A stretch of 5,150 nucleotides of DNA from Acidimicrobiales bacterium (GTDB lineage Bacteria; Actinomycetota; Acidimicrobiia; Acidimicrobiales; Poriferisodalaceae), in contig JAGQSP010000042.1 in NCBI GenBank assembly GCA_020439485.1, positions 4,850 through 9,999 of the forward strand, written 5' to 3'. The notes beneath the pieces were generated by a model. It made no database searches. It worked only from the letters and a program-made list of their open reading frames with translations, and had not been told where the DNA came from. Every line of letters starts with the position of its first letter. The stretch's first letter is position 1. Below, one piece after another: positions 1 through 5,150 of this stretch. The position numbers and the translations under genes are program-made.

Positions 1-739
1 CCAGGATTGCACTGTCCATGACGTCGCTGGCCAGTGCCTGGGCCTGCGACAGCAGGATCTGGCTCCATTGCTTGACCTGGTCGAGGTGCTCGAGCCGGTC
101 GCTTTCGGCCGACGCAACGACGTCGCCAACGTTGAGCCCCACCGATTCCAGCGTCGCTCCGATGAATGCATCGCCGATCGCCTGCAGGTCGAGGTTGAAC
201 ACCTTCTCGACCGAAGCCATGACCCGCTCGACCATCTCGTACTGCGCGGCGCGGTCGGGTGCCTCGGTCCCCTTCTTTGCGGCCGGAGCCGGCGCAGACA
301 CGAAGTCTCGCAGCAAGGCCTCACGCACCAGACGCCGATACTCGGCATAGGAGCCGACATACCACTTGAACGGAAGGTTGATCTGGTCGTGAACGACACC
401 GACCTTCAGGCGCTTCTCGAAGTAGGCAAGGCCCCACTCGGTCTCGGCGCCGGTGAAGACCTCGACCATGTACTCGGCCTGGGCCTTCTCGAGGTTGCGG
501 CGAAGGTCGCCGACCGACACGCCACGCTTTGCGGCGAACTCGCTGAAGAAACGCGCTGTGGGGCGGAACGAGAACTGCCAGTCGTAGAACTCGCGTGCGA
601 TCGCGCTGGCGTGGTCTTGGGCCCAAGGGATCATCTCCTTGAGCGTGACTGCGTCTTCGGCCGTCAGGCGTACGAACTCGCGTCGCCTGCTGAGGTTCGA
701 CTCGTTGATGCCGAAGTGGATCGCGTCGAGGTTGTGCAT
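1..739 (-). CDS. Globin-coupled sensor, N-terminal protoglobin domain (3' end outside window)
   Basis: Reading the minus strand from ATG at 739-737 gives 246 open codons to the window edge with no stop, so the C-terminus is missing. Residues about 20-200 match the globin-coupled-sensor/protoglobin family. The key stretch is VGVVHDQINLPFKWYVGSY (113-131), where H117 fits the proximal haem ligand and the NLPFKWYVGSY tail is the family hallmark (usually RIGLPPxWYxGAY). Y52 in EFYDW is the candidate distal (B10) tyrosine that stabilises bound O2. Residues 176-200 resemble the last globin helix. From about 205 the chain is polar and helical without membrane segments, as expected for a linker into an output module (methyl-accepting, kinase, GGDEF or other), which is not visible. 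A minus-strand AAGG ends 6 bases before the ATG and supports this start. Known family role: cytosolic O2/NO/CO sensing by haem. It is transcribed divergently from the ABC operon. The domain call is strong; the output function is unknown. Confidence 0.88.
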   Translation of the reverse strand, partial: MHNLDAIHFGINESNLSRRREFVRLTAEDAVTLKEMIPWAQDHASAIAREFYDWQFSFRPTARFFSEFAAKRGVSVGDLRRNLEKAQAEYMVEVFTGAETEWGLAYFEKRLKVGVVHDQINLPFKWYVGSYAEYRRLVREALLRDFVSAPAPAAKKGTEAPDRAAQYEMVERVMASVEKVFNLDLQAIGDAFIGATLESVGLNVGDVVASAESDRLEHLDQVKQWSQILLSQAQALASDVMDSAIL

Positions 740-745
740 CTTCTG

Positions 746-749
746 CCTT
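746..749 (-). promoter_or_regulatory. Ribosome binding site of the globin-coupled sensor gene
   Basis: AAGG on the minus strand, 6 bases before the ATG at 739-737. It supports this start over an in-frame GTG 15 bases further upstream (754-752). Confidence 0.5.
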
Positions 750-858
750 GCCACTCGAGGGCGAAACAACCGTGTGGATGAGGCCGGTTGCCGCAACGAC
801 GCCCTCTTGTTCGCGACGGCGACCTCATCGTCTGGGCTGTCGACCGTTGTTGGCGCCA

Positions 859-877
859 GTGAAGTGGACAATTTCAC
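859..877. promoter_or_regulatory. Candidate operator: inverted repeat GTGAA-N9-TTCAC
   Basis: The arms GTGAA (859-863) and TTCAC (873-877) are perfect 5-base complements around a 9-base spacer. They sit between the divergent start codons and overlap the only -35-like box seen (TGGACA, 865-870). The geometry would suit a dimeric regulator, but 5-base arms occur easily by chance and no regulator gene is present in the window. Confidence 0.25.
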
Positions 878-926
878 ATGGGCACTCGTTGTCGGATGTC
901 GGTGCCGGAACTGGCATGCTCGCGGG

Positions 927-1739
927 GTGACCGGCGTCGAGGACACGATCTTGAAGGCAGTGGGTGTGGGCAAGACCTACACGGCACACGGCCACCGCAC
1001 GCGCGCCCTGTCAGCACTCGATCTCGAAATCGCGGCGGGCCAGTTCGTCAGCATCATCGGGCCCAGCGGATGCGGAAAGTCGACGTTCCTGCGGCTCGTC
1101 GGAGGCTTGTTCGAACCCGATCGCGGGTCCATCGAAGTGGCCGGCGAGTCTCCGGCCGCCGGTCGGGCCTCGAAGAGGTTCGGGCTGGTGCCCCAAACCC
1201 CGGCCCTGCTGCCTTGGCGCACCGTTCGCGAGAACGTCGCCCTTCTGGGTTCGTTGAACAAGGGTCAGGGCAGGGGAGCGGTCGGCGACGAAGAGATCGA
1301 CGACCTGCTCGAGTCGGTTGGTCTGGCACCCTTCGCCGACGTGTTGCCTGCGGCCTTGTCGGGCGGAATGCAACAGCGCGTCGCCTTGGTGCGTGCTTTT
1401 GCGCTCAGGCCTCCAATCCTGTTGATGGATGAACCTTTCGCCGGGCTTGACGAGATAACCCGTTCCGACATGCGGTTCCTGCTCCTTGACTTGTGGCGGG
1501 ACACGCGTGCCACGGTGTTGTTCGTGACCCACTCGATCGAAGAAGCGATCCTGTTGTCTGACCGCGTCGTGGTGTTCACCAGTCGCCCCGGTCGGGTCTT
1601 TACCGAGCTCGACATAGACCTGGCCCGTCCTCGCGAACATGGCCTCGAAGATGCGGGCCACTTCCACGCGTTGGCCGCCGAGCTGCGCGCCGCACTGCAC
1701 CAGGCGGTCGATGCCGACAAGCGGAGGCCCGCAGGTTGA
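927..1739 (+). CDS. NitT/TauT-type ABC transporter ATP-binding protein (SsuB/TauB/ThiZ-like)
   Basis: A 270-residue cytoplasmic ATPase that powers import through the permease encoded next. All motifs are intact: Walker A GPSGCGKST (45-53), Q-loop Q90 in GLVPQ, ABC signature LSGGMQQR (144-151), Walker B ILLMDEP (164-170) with catalytic E169, D-loop AGLD (172-175) and H-loop H202 in FVTHSIEEA. The segment after the Q-loop (PALLPWRTVRENV, 92-104) and the VVVFTSRPGRV stretch (214-224) are typical of the nitrate/sulfonate/taurine/pyrimidine-precursor importer class. The frame stays open upstream, but the family N-terminus fits the GTG at 927. The chosen start has no clear Shine-Dalgarno sequence, so a leaderless mRNA is possible. 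It is the first gene of the operon and overlaps the permease start by three bases (TTGA). The class is certain; the substrate is not. Confidence 0.93.
   Translation: MTGVEDTILKAVGVGKTYTAHGHRTRALSALDLEIAAGQFVSIIGPSGCGKSTFLRLVGGLFEPDRGSIEVAGESPAAGRASKRFGLVPQTPALLPWRTVRENVALLGSLNKGQGRGAVGDEEIDDLLESVGLAPFADVLPAALSGGMQQRVALVRAFALRPPILLMDEPFAGLDEITRSDMRFLLLDLWRDTRATVLFVTHSIEEAILLSDRVVVFTSRPGRVFTELDIDLARPREHGLEDAGHFHALAAELRAALHQAVDADKRRPAG
1723..1727 (+). promoter_or_regulatory. Ribosome binding site deciding the TTG start of the permease
   Basis: GGAGG lies inside the ATPase coding end, 8 bases before TTG at 1736. It is the strongest Shine-Dalgarno sequence in the window and justifies the non-ATG start, which is fused to the upstream stop as TTGA. 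Confidence 0.75.
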
Positions 1740-2572
1740 GCGCTCTGCCGCACCCCAATCTGGGAGTCGATGGTCACTCAGAAGCGGTTCCCGACAATGG
1801 CGAAGCGCGCTCGCCTGTGTTGCGCTATCTGGCACCCGTTTCGGGGTTGGCACTGTTGTTCGGCGGATGGGAGATCTACGTCAGGGCCGCCGACGTCACG
1901 CCTTTGACACTTCCAGCACCGTCGCGAGTGCTCGACCATGTCTTCGAGTTCCCGTCGTTCTATGCGTCAAACGGCTGGGTGACATTGCGCGAAGCGCTCA
2001 TCGGCTACTTCCTGGCCCTGATAACCGCCCTGGTGGTGGCCACGCTGATGGCTCACTCGCGCTTCGCCGAGCGGGCAACGATGCCGGTGATCGTGCTCAT
2101 CCAGTCGACTCCTGTCGTGGTTCTGGCGCCGGTGTTCCTGCTGTGGTTCGGTTTCAGCCCCATGCCCAAGATCCTCGTTGCGGCCCTGTTCACCTTCGTT
2201 CCCTTCGTGGCCAACGCGCACACAGGTCTGCGCAGCGTCGACCGCGACACCCTCGAGGTGATGCGGTCGGTCAACGCGAGCCGGCGCGAGATCCTGTGGC
2301 ACCTTCGGCTGCCGCACGCCCTGCCCGCGCTGTTCGCAGCAGCCCGCATCTGTGTGAGCCTGGCACTGGTCGGCGCTGTTGTCGGCGAGCTTTACGGCGG
2401 TTCGATACGCGGCTTGGGCTATCAGGCCCGCGTCGCTCAGGCCCGTAGCCTGGTCGACCAGCTTTGGGGCAGCGTGTTCACGCTGGCGTTCATCGGCATC
2501 GCCCTGACGTTGGCGGTGATGGCGCTAGAGCGACGCCTTTTGCGCTGGCACGAATCTCAGGCAACCCTTTGA
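1736..2572 (+). CDS. NitT/TauT-type ABC transporter permease (SsuC/ThiX-like)
   Basis: A 278-residue integral membrane protein forming the import channel, probably as a homodimer. After a polar N-terminus of about 28 residues come roughly six hydrophobic segments: about 31-50, 84-105, 115-138, 146-160, 200-220 and 246-266. The periplasmic-side LPAPSRVLD (59-67) corresponds to the LPSPSEVL stretch common in SsuC-like permeases. The cytoplasmic coupling loop spans E174-P197 (EVMRSVNAS, then REILWHLRLPHALP) and matches the EAA loop that docks on the ATPase, except that its usual Gly is N180. The start is TTG at 1736, supported by GGAGG 8 bases upstream, and it overlaps the ATPase stop (TTGA), which suggests translational coupling. 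No TPP or FMN riboswitch-like leader is possible within this junction. The family is firm; the transported compound is unknown. Confidence 0.92.
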   Translation: MSALPHPNLGVDGHSEAVPDNGEARSPVLRYLAPVSGLALLFGGWEIYVRAADVTPLTLPAPSRVLDHVFEFPSFYASNGWVTLREALIGYFLALITALVVATLMAHSRFAERATMPVIVLIQSTPVVVLAPVFLLWFGFSPMPKILVAALFTFVPFVANAHTGLRSVDRDTLEVMRSVNASRREILWHLRLPHALPALFAAARICVSLALVGAVVGELYGGSIRGLGYQARVAQARSLVDQLWGSVFTLAFIGIALTLAVMALERRLLRWHESQATL

Positions 2573-2585
2573 CCAGCCCACCAAC

Positions 2586-2592
2586 GGAGAAG
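2586..2592 (+). promoter_or_regulatory. Ribosome binding site deciding the TTG start of the binding protein
   Basis: GGAGAAG ends 3 bases before TTG at 2596 (the GGAGA core ends 5 bases before). It selects a start that puts a correct lipoprotein signal peptide at the N-terminus. Starts further upstream would overlap the permease and bury the signal sequence. Confidence 0.7.
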
Positions 2593-2595
2593 CAG

Positions 2596-3732
2596 TTGAA
2601 TTCTCGAACCCAGTGGTTCCGTATCGCGTCGGTCATTCTCGCCCTGGCCGTCGTGGCGGTGTCGTGTGGCGACGATTCGTCCGACACCAGCGCCAGCACC
2701 ACAGTCGCCGACACCACAGCAGGTTCCCAAGAACAGGTGCTGGCCGATCGATGCCAGGCCAACCGCGATGCGGGCACCATCACTTACTTGTCGTCGTTCG
2801 ATTTCGCCGCCGCGGCCTCGATACTGGACGTCATCGTCGCCGATGCCGAGGGCTATTTCGACGACTACTGCCTCGACGTCGAGATCCAGCCGTCGTTTGC
2901 GCCGGGCAACGGGGCCCTAGTCGCCTCCGGAGGGGCCCAGCTCAGTTCGGCCGGCTCGTTCGGTGAGCTGGTAAACACCAACGTCCAGGGCGGCGCCGAC
3001 CTGGTGGCCATAGCCCAATATGGCAAGACCGCCATCGAAGAGCTCGTGGTGCCAGCCGACAGCGACATCGTCGAGTTGGCCGACCTGCAGGGTGCAACGG
3101 TTGGCATCAAGGGCGATCTGCCGTATTCGCTGCAGGCGATGCTCGGAATTGCCGGGGTCGAACGTTCGAGCCTGTCTGAGCCCCTGCTCGACGGCTTCGA
3201 CCCGGTTGCCCATCTGGCGCTCGGAATCGATGCGCTGCCGGTGTACAAGAGCAACGAGCCTGCACAACTGGACGCGGCCGGGGTCGAGTACCGGGTCTTC
3301 GACCCGCTCGATTTTGATGTGCCTGCCTCCTTTGCCGTGTTCTTCACCAGCTCCGAGTTCTTGAACTCACACCCCACGGCGGTGGAAGACTTCCTGCGTG
3401 CCGCTTTCAAGGGGTTCGCCTTCGCTGTCGACAACCCCGAGATGGCGGTCGGCTTCGCTTTCGAGCGAATCGATGCGGCCGGTAACCCGTTCTTCTTCTC
3501 GACCGAGGGCGAGGGTTTCCGCTGGATCACCGAGAGCGACCTGGTGCTCGCTACGACACCTGCCGGACAAGGTCCAGGCCTGCTCGACACCGAACGCCTT
3601 GGGGCCGAGATCGAGTTGTTGACCGAGGTCGGTGTGTTCGACGAAGTGCCCGACTGGCAGTCGATGATCGCCGTGGGTCTGGCCGAGGGTGTCTATGACG
3701 GCACCGAGGTCGTCGAGTGGGAGAACCTCTGA
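2596..3732 (+). CDS. NMT1/THI5-like ABC transporter substrate-binding lipoprotein
   Basis: A 378-residue exported solute receptor that feeds the adjacent permease. The start at TTG 2596 gives a signal peptide: RTQWFR (4-9), a hydrophobic core (10-22) and lipobox AVSC with C24 as the lipidated residue. A low-complexity Asp/Ser/Thr/Ala linker follows (25-46), typical of actinobacterial lipoproteins. The mature domain shows the SsuA/THI5-type pattern: ILDVIVADAEGYFDDYCLDVEI (77-98), the ligand-side SSAGSFGEL (117-125), the lobe-2 LADLQGATVGIKG (161-173), and in the C-terminal half VYKSNEPAQL, FDPLDFDVP and EFLNSHPTAVEDFLRAAFKG (253-273). C53 and C92 are the only other cysteines and may form a disulfide. 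It lies 23 bases after the permease and 14 before the monooxygenase. Homologues bind sulfonates, taurine, formylaminopyrimidine, riboflavin or aromatic acids. I cannot choose among these from sequence alone. Confidence 0.9.
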   Translation: MNSRTQWFRIASVILALAVVAVSCGDDSSDTSASTTVADTTAGSQEQVLADRCQANRDAGTITYLSSFDFAAAASILDVIVADAEGYFDDYCLDVEIQPSFAPGNGALVASGGAQLSSAGSFGELVNTNVQGGADLVAIAQYGKTAIEELVVPADSDIVELADLQGATVGIKGDLPYSLQAMLGIAGVERSSLSEPLLDGFDPVAHLALGIDALPVYKSNEPAQLDAAGVEYRVFDPLDFDVPASFAVFFTSSEFLNSHPTAVEDFLRAAFKGFAFAVDNPEMAVGFAFERIDAAGNPFFFSTEGEGFRWITESDLVLATTPAGQGPGLLDTERLGAEIELLTEVGVFDEVPDWQSMIAVGLAEGVYDGTEVVEWENL

Positions 3733-3737
3733 GAGCC

Positions 3738-3741
3738 GAGG
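3738..3741 (+). promoter_or_regulatory. Ribosome binding site for the GTG start of the monooxygenase
   Basis: GAGG followed by 5 bases and then GTG at 3747. It favours this start over the in-frame GTG at 3717, which lies inside the end of the binding-protein gene and would add ten residues not expected in the family. Confidence 0.55.
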
Positions 3742-3746
3742 CTGGA

Positions 3747-4769
3747 GTGACCGAATACGGCGTCTTGTCGTTTGCAGATCTGCTCGCGGATCCGGTCGGT
3801 GGGCACAAGCCAACCCAGGTCGAACGCCTGCGCGGCGTGGTCGACGCCGCGGCAGCCGCCGAGCAGGCGGGCTTCTTCTTCTTCGGCGTAGGCGAGCACC
3901 ATTTCGCCGATTACATCTTGTCCTCGCCCGAGATGGTGCTGGCCGCAGCGGCGTCTGTCACCAGCCACATCAGGTTGGGCACTTCGGTGACCCTGCTGGC
4001 CAACTCCGATCCGGTCCGCCGGGCCGAGCAGCTGGCAACCCTCGACGTCTTGTCGGCCGGCAGGGCCGAGGTCACGTTCGCCCGCGGTGTGTCTGAGCGC
4101 ACGGCGCACGCCTTCGGCATCTCCGATTTCGACGCTCTGAGGCCACGCTTCGAGGAGTACCTGCGCCTGCTGCTGCGACTGTTCACCGAGGACCAGGTGA
4201 CATGGGCCGGCAACTACCGCACCCCGCTCGACGCGGTTCGTCTGGAACCTCGACCGGTTCAAGAACCCCACGACATGATCTGGATCGGTGGCGGATTGTC
4301 CAACACCTCGGCCGATCTGGCGGCCTCGCTCGATCTGCCCCTGTTCCTGCCCAGCTTGTTTCGTTGGCCGTCCGACTATGTCGAAATCGTCGAGCGTTAC
4401 CGGCAAAAGCGCGTCGAGGCTCGACACAGCGGGCCTGCCGAGGTCGGGTTTCCGAGCTATGTGCACGTCGCCCAGACCAGCCAGCTGGCCCGCAAACGCT
4501 GGCGTCCGTACCTCGAGAACTATCGCGATTTCGCGCTGTCGCTGCGGCGTTCGTTTGGTCGCCCCACCGGCTTCGACGATCTCATCGAAGGCCCAGCCAT
4601 CTGTGGCAGCCCGGCCGAGGTCGCGGAACGCATCCGCGGCATCGACGACGAGCTGGGCCTCAGCAGGCACATCTTCTTGTTCGACGGCGGCGGGGTGCCG
4701 CCACACATCCTCGCCGAACAGATGGAGTTGATGGCCACCGAAGTGCTTCCGGCGTTGTCTCGCCCATGA
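3747..4769 (+). CDS. Luciferase-like (LLM class) flavin-dependent oxidoreductase
   Basis: A 340-residue cytoplasmic (beta/alpha)8-barrel flavoprotein of the bacterial luciferase-like monooxygenase family, which uses reduced FMN (or F420 in some members) and usually O2. The N-terminal strand YGVLSFADL (4-12) and [11 protein letters not shown] (42-52) mark the GVGEHH subgroup, which I recall as the LLM_2I7G-like group. The stretches [11 protein letters not shown] (74-84) and [22 protein letters not shown] (87-108) are the most conserved core. [16 protein letters not shown] (281-296) matches the region near the flavin phosphate. H51 and H52 are candidate active-site residues. It does not have the SsuD N-terminal pattern, so alkanesulfonate monooxygenase is not supported. 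The gene follows the binding protein by 14 bases and is the last gene of the operon, so it probably acts on the imported compound. No flavin reductase partner is encoded in the window. The family is firm; the reaction is inferred. Confidence 0.9.
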   Translation: MTEYGVLSFADLLADPVGGHKPTQVERLRGVVDAAAAAEQAGFFFFGVGEHHFADYILSSPEMVLAAAASVTSHIRLGTSVTLLANSDPVRRAEQLATLDVLSAGRAEVTFARGVSERTAHAFGISDFDALRPRFEEYLRLLLRLFTEDQVTWAGNYRTPLDAVRLEPRPVQEPHDMIWIGGGLSNTSADLAASLDLPLFLPSLFRWPSDYVEIVERYRQKRVEARHSGPAEVGFPSYVHVAQTSQLARKRWRPYLENYRDFALSLRRSFGRPTGFDDLIEGPAICGSPAEVAERIRGIDDELGLSRHIFLFDGGGVPPHILAEQMELMATEVLPALSRP

Positions 4770-4793
4770 TCCGAAGGTTCTGACGCGGTCGCT

Positions 4794-4807
4794 CCGGCGA
4801 TCGCTGG
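4794..4807. repeat. Near-perfect palindrome around GCGATCGC
   Basis: The sequence CCGGCGATCGCTGG is a 14-base palindrome with one mismatched pair (G4796/T4805). Its core is the perfect octamer GCGATCGC (4797-4804). It lies 25 bases after the monooxygenase stop. With no loop it would not fold into a terminator, so a protein site or chance is more likely. Confidence 0.3.
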
Positions 4808-4826
4808 TGATCATCTCCGCATCACC
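4806..4826 (+). terminator. Weak stem-loop after the monooxygenase gene
   Basis: GGTGAT (4806-4811) and ATCACC (4821-4826) can pair as a 6-base stem with a 9-base loop, 37 bases after the stop codon. There is no T-tract, so it is a poor intrinsic terminator. It may merely slow polymerase or be fortuitous. Confidence 0.2.
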
Positions 4827-4911
4827 CACACGTCACCCGGCCGTCGCCGTGAGTTCACTCGGGTCTGTTCGACTTGTGCACACAGCCCAGATCGACGGAG
4901 CCCTCTGCCCG

Positions 4912-5150
4912 ATGACCCAATCCAGGCGCACCTACGTGCTCGACACTTCTGTTCTGCTCGCCGACCCCACGGCCCTTCAGCGGTTTGCCGAGCACCATAT
5001 GGTGTTGCCGCTGGTGGTGCTGACCGAGTTGGAGGGCAAGCGCCACCACCCCGACCTGGGATGGGCGGCCAGACGAACCCTTCGAGCACTAGAGGAGTTG
5101 CGGGTCGAACACGGTTCGCTGCTCGAGCACCTTCCGGTGAACGAACAGGG
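4912..5150 (+). CDS. PhoH2-type protein, N-terminal PIN domain (3' end outside window)
   Basis: There are 79 complete codons from ATG 4912 to the window edge. The pattern [12 protein letters not shown] (8-19) is the first strand of a PIN nuclease domain with the metal-binding D11. [14 protein letters not shown] (31-44) supplies the second acidic position (E39, with E41 nearby). [13 protein letters not shown] (52-64) and the following [12 protein letters not shown] are typical of the actinobacterial PIN-PhoH fusion, whose ATPase domain would lie downstream. In the family the PIN part cleaves RNA and the PhoH part is an ATPase/helicase. Full-length members are roughly 430-450 residues. The nearest GGAG (4897-4900) is 11 bases before the ATG, a long spacing. 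In-frame GTGs at 4876 and 4807 could extend it, but they would add residues unlike the family. It is probably a separate transcription unit from the operon. A stand-alone PIN toxin is the alternative, less likely given the N-terminal sequence. Confidence 0.8.
   Translation, partial: MTQSRRTYVLDTSVLLADPTALQRFAEHHMVLPLVVLTELEGKRHHPDLGWAARRTLRALEELRVEHGSLLEHLPVNEQ

Larger units (their letters stand above)
740..926. other. Divergent intergenic region between the haem sensor and the ABC operon
   Basis: This 187-base gap separates two divergently transcribed genes and must hold promoters for both. I see no convincing paired -35/-10 elements on either strand. TGGACA at 865-870 resembles a -35 box on the plus strand but has no good -10 at normal spacing. 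CATGCT at 915-920 could be a weak -10 lying 7 bases before the GTG at 927, which would suit a leaderless transcript, but it lacks a good -35. The open frame through this gap in phase with the ATPase encodes an atypical Cys- and Trp-rich stretch and is unlikely to be translated. Confidence 0.5.
4770..4911. other. Intergenic gap between the operon and the PIN-PhoH gene
   Basis: These 142 bases hold no small gene that I can support in any plus-strand frame. The frame in phase with the PIN-PhoH gene is open from GTG at 4807, but the encoded stretch is not family-like. No classic intrinsic terminator (GC stem plus T-run) and no clear -35/-10 pair is visible. Weak symmetrical elements are described separately. 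Confidence 0.45.

Noticed and set aside
68..781. Long plus-strand open frame of 237 codons opposite the globin sensor
   Set aside because: It is antisense to the protoglobin gene, matches no family, is rich in Arg/Leu/Val from mirrored GC-rich codons, and the minus-strand reading gives a clear haem-domain signature.
639..926. N-terminal extension of the ATPase, open from ATG 639
   Set aside because: It would overlap the sensor gene on the other strand by about 100 bases and adds an irregular Cys/Arg-rich stretch. The family N-terminus begins at about the GTG at 927.
740..926. TPP or FMN riboswitch upstream of the transporter operon
   Set aside because: Looked for because THI5-like importers can be riboswitch-controlled. 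I saw no recognisable conserved core, and the first gene has little or no leader after any plausible promoter.
2464..2595. Upstream ATG giving a 44-residue longer binding protein
   Set aside because: It lies inside the permease gene and would put the signal peptide in the middle of the chain. TTG 2596 has GGAGAAG and gives a correct lipoprotein N-terminus.
3717..4769. Assignment of the monooxygenase as SsuD
   Set aside because: The N-terminal and core motifs ([15 protein letters not shown]) belong to another LLM subgroup, so gene order alone does not justify the symbol.
3693..4829. Long minus-strand open frame of 378 codons opposite the monooxygenase
   Set aside because: It is a mirror frame of a high-GC gene whose plus strand has unmistakable LLM motifs. 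Its translation looks like no known protein.

Overview
The window is high-G+C DNA with strong G/C preference at third codon positions and frequent GTG and TTG starts. It looks like a chromosomal segment of an actinobacterium. The Asp/Ser/Thr-rich linker after the lipoprotein cysteine and the PIN-PhoH gene fit that placement. Acidimicrobiia (Ilumatobacter-like) is a guess from style only. I see no mobile elements, CRISPR arrays, tRNA or rRNA.

Layout: (1) Positions 1-739, minus strand, hold the N-terminal 246 codons of a globin-coupled sensor. It has a protoglobin-type haem domain with its proximal His, followed by the start of a helical output region that is cut by the window edge. (2) Positions 740-926 are a short divergent intergenic region with a small inverted repeat. 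(3) Positions 927-4769, plus strand, are a compact four-gene operon: ABC ATPase, inner-membrane permease and lipoprotein substrate-binding protein of the NitT/TauT (SsuABC/ThiXYZ-like) class, then a luciferase-like flavin-dependent monooxygenase. The gene junctions are a TTGA overlap, then gaps of 23 and 14 bases, and no gene in the operon starts with ATG. (4) Positions 4770-4911 are an intergenic gap with weak palindromes. (5) From 4912 to the right edge lies the N-terminal PIN domain of a PhoH2-type (PIN-PhoH) protein, truncated by the window.

Working model: the transporter captures a small organic compound outside the cell and imports it with ATP. The co-encoded monooxygenase then oxidises it with reduced flavin and O2. 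The substrate cannot be read from the sequence. The monooxygenase is not of the SsuD alkanesulfonate type, so calling the operon sulfonate uptake would be premature. The divergent haem sensor raises the possibility that an O2- or redox-responsive protein sits beside an O2-dependent catabolic operon. That link is inferred from position only.
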